From: Hermatobates lingyangjiaoensis
Lineage: Eukaryota; Arthropoda; Insecta; Hemiptera; Hermatobatidae
Direction: 5' to 3'
Length of the DNA: 64,000 bases
Assembly (NCBI GenBank): GCA_026182355.1
Contig: JAPFBL010000255.1
Span: forward strand, 4,713,501-4,777,500
The stretch's first letter is position 1, and the number at the start of each line of letters is the position of its first letter. The notes beneath the pieces were generated by a model. That model was not told the origin of the DNA. It saw nothing but the letters and a program-made list of their open reading frames with translations, and did no database searches. The translations under genes and the position numbers were made by a program. Below are positions 58,516 to 64,000 of this stretch, piece after piece.

Positions 58516-59331
58516 GAGTAAATACCACACAATTACGGATTGCACAACTAATGATTTATAAATAAGTAAGTTTCATCAAATGGCTAAGTAGTGCTGAAAT
58601 ATTTTTAACCATTCAGTTAAGCACAAATAATAATTATAATTGAAAATTCGGCTCTAAGCGTGTTAAAATAATTCATAAAACCATTTTGGCAAAGAGAATT
58701 CCCTAAATAAAATCTTGTGGCTTTTGACGGGGTTTATAATAAAAAATAAGATTATACCACGTACAGTAAGTTGCACAAAGGTATATATTTTACAACATAA
58801 GTGTTTATAAATGCTTACTTAGGTTGTGTAAGCAGATTTGAGTGTTCTTCATTTTGCAACAATCAGATTTATAACTTGTGTTATTGGTTCATATAACCTC
58901 ATAACGTTACCTGAATATATATGAAGAAGGAAATCTGGAAATTTTAATGCAATTACTACTGCCAGGACAAAAAGACTATGATATAAAAGGGAAACGTGAA
59001 AAACATTAAGAGAAAATGAATAAATAAACTACCAAACGGATATCTCTTCAGGCATCTTCTGAAAATTCTTTCCAAACTCAGCAAACATCAGAAAAGACGT
59101 ACAGTCATTTTCGAAACCACTACTCGATAACAGACGTGTTGCTAAATTCAATGTTGTCACCAAAGATATTACCTGAAAAAATGAAGGTAACTGACATTTA
59201 TGTGAATCATAATGACCATAATTATAGGCATATTTTATTTTCATAATAAAATGAAAATGCTACGTAAGGAGTTTAAAACTCAAGAAAACAAAGGAAAAGG
59301 CAGTTATTGAAAATAGCTATGAAAACAGTAC
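58516..59331. other. AT-rich non-coding stretch
   Basis: One short minus-strand frame (59029-59244) has no domain. Nothing else was seen. Confidence 0.45.
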
Positions 59332-59703
59332 ATACATAAAATTGGGGTCAGGCTAGCTCAGTGGTTACGTGCTCCTCTCTGAACTGATAGGACCGGGGTT
59401 CGATCCTCACCTGGCCTTCTATTTATTCACGCTGGAGGTGAATAAATCTGAGGGCGTCGTCCCTCGGAGAAGGACGTTAAACCGTCGGTCCCGAGCCTGT
59501 ACGATGTTAGGTACTCGTTAAAGATCCCTACCCCAAATACATTTGAGTTAGGCAAAATTTAGGACTCCCTCTGTAGTGTGGTACTTAGGGACTCCCACAT
59601 CTTCATTGTGTGGTATCACAAAGGGCCAATGCTCGGCCTACGTGTGTTCCCTTGTGGAACTGCCACTGCAACCTAACCTAACCTAACCTAAATACATAAA
59701 ATT
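59332..59703 (+). mobile_element. tRNA-derived SINE with 12-bp target-site duplication
   Basis: ATACATAAAATT occurs at 59332-59343 and again at 59692-59703, bounding a 348-bp insert. The insert opens with a tRNA-like head: GGTCAGG, an A-box-like TAGCTCAGTGG, a B-box GGTTCGATCC and CCTGGCC, which pairs with the opening GGTCAGG as an acceptor stem. These boxes would act as an internal RNA polymerase III promoter. A body of about 240 bp follows, shared with the older copy at 19738-19973. The 3' tail is four ACCTA units (59671-59690). It has no coding capacity and would depend on a partner LINE; I see none here. The head's T-arm has mismatches, so this is not a functional tRNA gene. Confidence 0.9.
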
Positions 59704-62700
59704 AGATTTAATGATGATGAAATTTCAAATTTAATAATGATTAACAATTTCTGGGAAGTTATACTGATTATTTACTTAAGTTTTTTGATGGACCATTGAG
59801 AGCACTGTCGAACAAGCTCCTCAAATGAAGTAAAGTTGAGACATCTTCAAATACTTATAATCTAATTGATACATAAAGTTACATGGGTCCTGATGGTTCA
59901 GACAACATTCGTCTAACAAATAACTATATAAAGTTGTTTAAGAGTTTTGAAGCTGTGTTTTCTGTGGTACTTCAATGATCTCTAAGTTTTAAATATTTGT
60001 TTTTAATATTCAAATTTCTTAATGAAATGTTTGTTAGCAGGTAAATTAATCGAAATAAGTAATTTCATCCTGTTCATAACAAATATTAAAAACGGAAAGT
60101 CTTATTTGAACGTCAAAAAATAATTACTTAGAAAATTTTTAAACATAAGAAAATAAATTGATATAAATTGAAATAAAGTAATTATTCAATAACATATATA
60201 TCATTATGAGAAACTAATGTTTTAATGATATTATTGGAATATTCAAAAAGTTAAATTGCAAATTAATTAATAGAAAATTTTCTTTATGCAATGTCGCCAT
60301 ATATAAAGTTTTTATGAAGCACTAAATCACTAGTTTTACTTATGAATCCTATTCAAGCTGCTGAGTGCTTGGCTTCATATCGTAACCCTTAAGTACTCAC
60401 TAAACAGATTACTGAGTGAGAAAGAAAGAGTTTTTACACGGGGGTCATAAGAGTTATTACCAAGCGAGCTTTACGAAAAAAATATTTTGCATTGTAGAAT
60501 TCTTAATCTAAATAAGTTATTTAAAAAAGCAAGGCTTCAGATATGTCCAGTTGATTGTTTAAAATTGTTAAACCAATATATAAATAAATCTTTAAATAGG
60601 GGGCTTGTTTAAACAAATACAATATTCCCTTCTGATCGTTATTGTTTTGTCGGTTTATTATTTGAAAGCTGATTCAGTTATCCATTAAAAAAATATACTT
60701 GTTCTGTTTTCAGAAATTGCACAAAAAATGTTTTTTTAAGATTTAGCTCAAGAAACATATCCATGTTTACTTAAAGCCACTAATGTTTGATGTAAGAGTT
60801 ATGATTCACAATTTTTATGAGATATACACTCAAAAATGAGGAACTGAATATAAACAGATCTGAATGGATAGATATAATTAAGTGAAAATTATTACCGGGT
60901 GAGCGGTACACATCGCTGTCACTCTGCCAATACTGTGTGCATATAAAACTTATTCCCAGATAGTGGTCCTCAGGACGGACGCAATTTTCACGCTTTATTG
61001 CTGCCTGATTAATAGGAGAAATTTAATCAGCGGGTTTCAATACAATCGTAGCTTCATATTCCAATTCACAACTGGGCTAAACTAGTATGTTGGAATTAGC
61101 ATTCAATAATGTTATCTCTTAAAAGTTAATTAATTTGCTTGCCTTAATTATATTGCCACGTAAAACCCAGAATTTTGATTTCTTTTCGTAGCAGTGAAAG
61201 TTAAATTGCCTTTGCTTGATTGATAACATTTGATAAAAACTAATAAGTTTCTGCATAAAAATGCTTAATTAAACATTTATATATAGAAACTTTTACTGTA
61301 TCTCCAAAAGCAATAATGACTCATATTATATTACGAACTGTATATTCCACACATAATGCAAATTATTTTAATTATAAAAAAAAAGAGTATAGAAAAATTT
61401 AACTGTTCAAGATTGAACTAAATTTTATTTAGATCCCTCCGACAAATATTTGACTAGAAATTACGAACATTGATGAAATATATTTATCTAATTTATCGAA
61501 ATTTGCAATTATTTCTAAGGACAATGTTCTTATTCACAAGTGATACGTATAAACTAATTAAGTCAGTATTATTATTAATTATAATTTATAATTAATAAAG
61601 TTTATTAACAATTATTTCATTTATATATATGATGGTGATCTTTGAATTAATTCCACTGGTGATGCTTCAATCTAACAAGTGAACAAAAGTACGGATCATT
61701 TGTTATTAGCACTTATATTAATTATGTCATTTACACTTCCACGCTGTTTCTGCAACAACAGTTCTAAATGTTGGATCACTAAAGTTTACTAGAGTACACC
61801 GTACAATAAAGGGATTACTTATGAGAAACAATGTGCAGGGGCCCTAATTTTCCCTAACAGGCACATCTGAGAAACGTAATTTAATCATTATAAATTCTAT
61901 TGAAAGTTGTATCATTACTTTTGAGTACGATGTCATTCTTTTTCAAACAATGCAATCAGTAATTCCATACTTCAAGATTGAGGTACAAAGAATTATTTTT
62001 TATAATTAATATTTAATACAATAAAGGAATTGATTGAAGGTCGCTAATGAATTTGAAACTTTAAGTTATTTACAACATGATTTTATTAGCATATCTTATT
62101 ATTAAACAATTAATTAAATGTACGGTAAGTGATACATTTCAATAAAAATATTACCATTACAAATTTCATTGATAACTGTCGACAGAAGAATATTCTGATT
62201 CATTATCAACAGTTTGACGTAGTGAAATATAAAAGTGTAATTTTTCACAATAACTGAAATTGCACGGATTGTCGAATCACCCTCGTTCATATGATTTCAT
62301 CAATTTTTCAGGCAATAAGCGTTCTGTTTGAAATTGGCAAATCTGACGAAATAATTGTTTTAATAATGTCTTATAGTAGATATTTTTTAACGGGACTAGT
62401 ATTTCTTATTATACCTTTCCAGTACAATATTTAAACAAATTATAGCATAATTCTTGGACTTAAGACTTCAAACTTCAGACATTTGTCTAGTGGATCAAGG
62501 TGATTCTTCGACTGTTGGTGCTGTGAATTAATAACTTTTTAGAGTTGGTATGAATCAATGTTAACCAGCTCACAGATAGATGAATTGTTATAAAGAATGT
62601 TCTTCGCAAATAGCAACAGAAATCGAAAATCAAACCATAAGTTTACATACAAATAATATGGTATATCTTAATAAATTAAATATACCATATTTAAGTTTTC

Positions 62701-63276
62701 ATTAAGGCTTTCAACTGTTTGTTCAACCAAGAGTCCCAGTTGTAGACAGTTGTTTCAAATCACAAGTAAAAAGTGTAAAAAAACAATATTTTACACAATT
62801 CATAAACTGGTTAAAATAATATAAAAGGTTTTATTGAGCTGCCATTTATGTCAGTTTTTACGGACTCAGATCTAATTACTGCTTCGGTATACATGTTTTA
62901 GGGAATTCCTAATCTCTAAAACACTTTGAAAGCTTAGAAGAAGCAATTTTTGTCAACTGGGAGGTTGATCAGCTTCTGAACTTAAACTCCATCGTTTATT
63001 GTTCTTTATTTCTTTATTCATTATAGTTTTTACTTATTTATTTACGTGTTATAGTTAGTTATTTTACTATTTTCAATGTATGTTTATTTATTTAGTTATT
63101 TATTTTTGCCATTATTAACCTTATTTATTCCTGTTTCTCTTACTTTTGTAAGGTAATGTCACTGATATAAACCTCTTTAATGAGAATTGATTTCAGTTGC
63201 CCTTAGAGCGACTGGCATCTTTACTCATGATGATAAGGCCTGTGTCATCTTTCATGTCTCTTTTTGAGTGAATTTA
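59704..63276. other. AT-rich stretch with no recognised gene
   Basis: No frames worth noting. GC-richer patches at 60350-60480 and 60890-61070 have no named motif; the second holds a CATATAAAAC box and an imperfect repeat of GATTAAT/AATTTAATC. A TTATTTATTTA tract lies at 62990-63150. Confidence 0.45.
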
Positions 63277-63298
63277 GTTTATATATATATATATATAT
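63277..63298. repeat. (TA)n microsatellite before a hammerhead-like motif
   Basis: A short AT run about 20 bp upstream of the motif at 63317, matching the pattern of AT runs at PLE ends. Confidence 0.85.
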
Positions 63299-63316
63299 CA
63301 ACCCAGTTTGGTTTTT

Positions 63317-63357
63317 GACTCTGACGAAGACCACTTGTTACGATTAGAAGTTTTAGT
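63317..63357 (+). ncRNA. hammerhead-like motif (degenerate)
   Basis: GACT (stem I half), CTGACGA (fits CUGANGA), an extra A, GACC (stem II half), a loop, a weak GATT partner, AGAAG, then TTTT and AGTC, which closes stem I with GACT. The core box is complete, but stem II and the segment around GAA have diverged. Confidence 0.35.
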
Positions 63358-64000
63358 CTTATTTTCTCATTTCTCACTGCGGTTTGAATATTGATATATA
63401 TAATATTAATCCGGTTTAATTAATATAAACACATCAAATTAGATAATATTTTTATAATTAAATATTTATATTTTATTTAAAACAAATTGCTAATTACTCG
63501 TTGTCATGCACACATTATAATAGCCTTTTTCTTTGTTTGGTGCCGGTGAAAGTTAGGAAGGTATTCATTTAAATTACAGAGAAAGATTCAAAATTATGAT
63601 CTTTTCTGAAGAACAAAGCATACGAAAGGAGGGATATTTTAGGTCTCTAGTTAGCCTTTGTTGTCTTCTGCTCGTTGGTTTAGGATTCGTCTGACTGAAA
63701 ATGTTTCTGCAGGTTGAATTGTCTCTCACTGGTGAGCGGAAGTCACGCTTCCAAGCGCTTGTCAACCTACTACCTACCTTCTTCCTATAACCAATCCTCT
63801 GTTTTTCTGTCCCTACATTTCCTTCATTACCTTAGCCCATATTTACTGGTACAATATGACTATGGTTTATGGAAATACTTAATTACTACTTAATCTGTTA
63901 CTCTATTGTTATCATCACCCTGTAGATGTAATTATTTTATTATACATATATAATTACACACTAGCGTATGTGGTGTGTGTGTGTGTGTGTCTATATGTAT
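63358..64000. other. non-coding end of window
   Basis: A short minus-strand frame (63574-63765) is basic, with mixed residue content, but has no recognisable domain. A (GT)n run lies at 63970-63990 at the window edge. Confidence 0.45.

Noticed and set aside
59344..59418. tRNA gene with A and B boxes
   Set aside because: It has an acceptor-like stem, but the T-arm has mismatches, and it is the head of a SINE bounded by a target-site duplication.
59671..59690. Interstitial telomere repeat
   Set aside because: Four ACCTA units lie exactly at the 3' end of a SINE inside its target-site duplication, so they belong to the SINE tail.
1..64000. CRISPR array, bacterial operons, prophage or plasmid features
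   Set aside because: No regularly spaced direct repeats, operons or ribosome-binding sites are present; base composition, SINE and PLE content indicate an animal genome.

Overview
The window reads as AT-rich, intron- or intergenic-type DNA of an animal, most likely an arthropod. There are no dense open frames, no ribosome-binding sites and no operons. Long AT-rich non-coding stretches are broken by microsatellites, foldbacks and degraded retroelements. The arthropod guess rests on a tRNA-derived SINE whose 3' tail is (ACCTA)n, the complement of the TTAGG arthropod telomere repeat, and on the type of Penelope-like elements (PLEs) present. I cannot fix the species. I see no complete host gene. 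The best host or unknown coding candidates are an open frame on the minus strand at 26.6-27.0 kb, with a possible 105-nt intron, and a decayed frame with 23-residue repeats at 46.4-46.7 kb.

The main content is a scattered population of PLE remnants. The clearest lies at 52.66-54.28 kb: an inverted terminal copy, then the reverse-transcriptase C-terminal region and a GIY-YIG endonuclease domain (two in-frame stops), a 3' UTR, then a direct terminal copy that re-enters the start of the element's ORF and stops in a (CA)n(TA)n microsatellite. Around it (51.9-55.0 kb) lie at least four further PLE-type terminal pieces, including a 184-bp apparently perfect palindrome. Other pieces lie at 2.4-2.96, 11.05-11.18, 25.66-25.74, 40.95-41.5, 42.8-43.03 and 63.3 kb.

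Almost every piece carries a short motif that can be drawn as a minimal hammerhead ribozyme: a CUGANGA-like box, stem II, GAA, a one- or two-base-pair stem III, and a short stem I. Hammerheads are known in PLE terminal repeats. Less expected here are the number and diversity of families in 64 kb, a repeated extra nucleotide before stem II, the repeated head-to-head (inverted) arrangement, and the repeated junction of the same N-terminal coding position to an AT or CA microsatellite.

Layout: 1-2.4 kb non-coding; 2.4-2.96 kb PLE pieces; 3-19.7 kb mostly featureless AT-rich DNA with an (AG)n tract at 11.8 kb; 19.74-19.97 kb old SINE body; 20-29 kb mostly featureless; 30.0-30.4 and 43.4-44.06 kb two copies of an unclassified dispersed repeat; 40.9-43.0 kb PLE pieces; 44.5-45.7 kb T-rich tract; 46.4-46.7 kb decayed 23-aa-repeat frame; 47-51.8 kb nothing recognised; 51.9-55.3 kb PLE nest; 58.4 kb foldback; 59.33-59.70 kb intact-looking SINE with 12-bp target-site duplication; 60-64 kb mostly featureless. 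All calls come from reading the sequence by eye. No database search or folding program was run.
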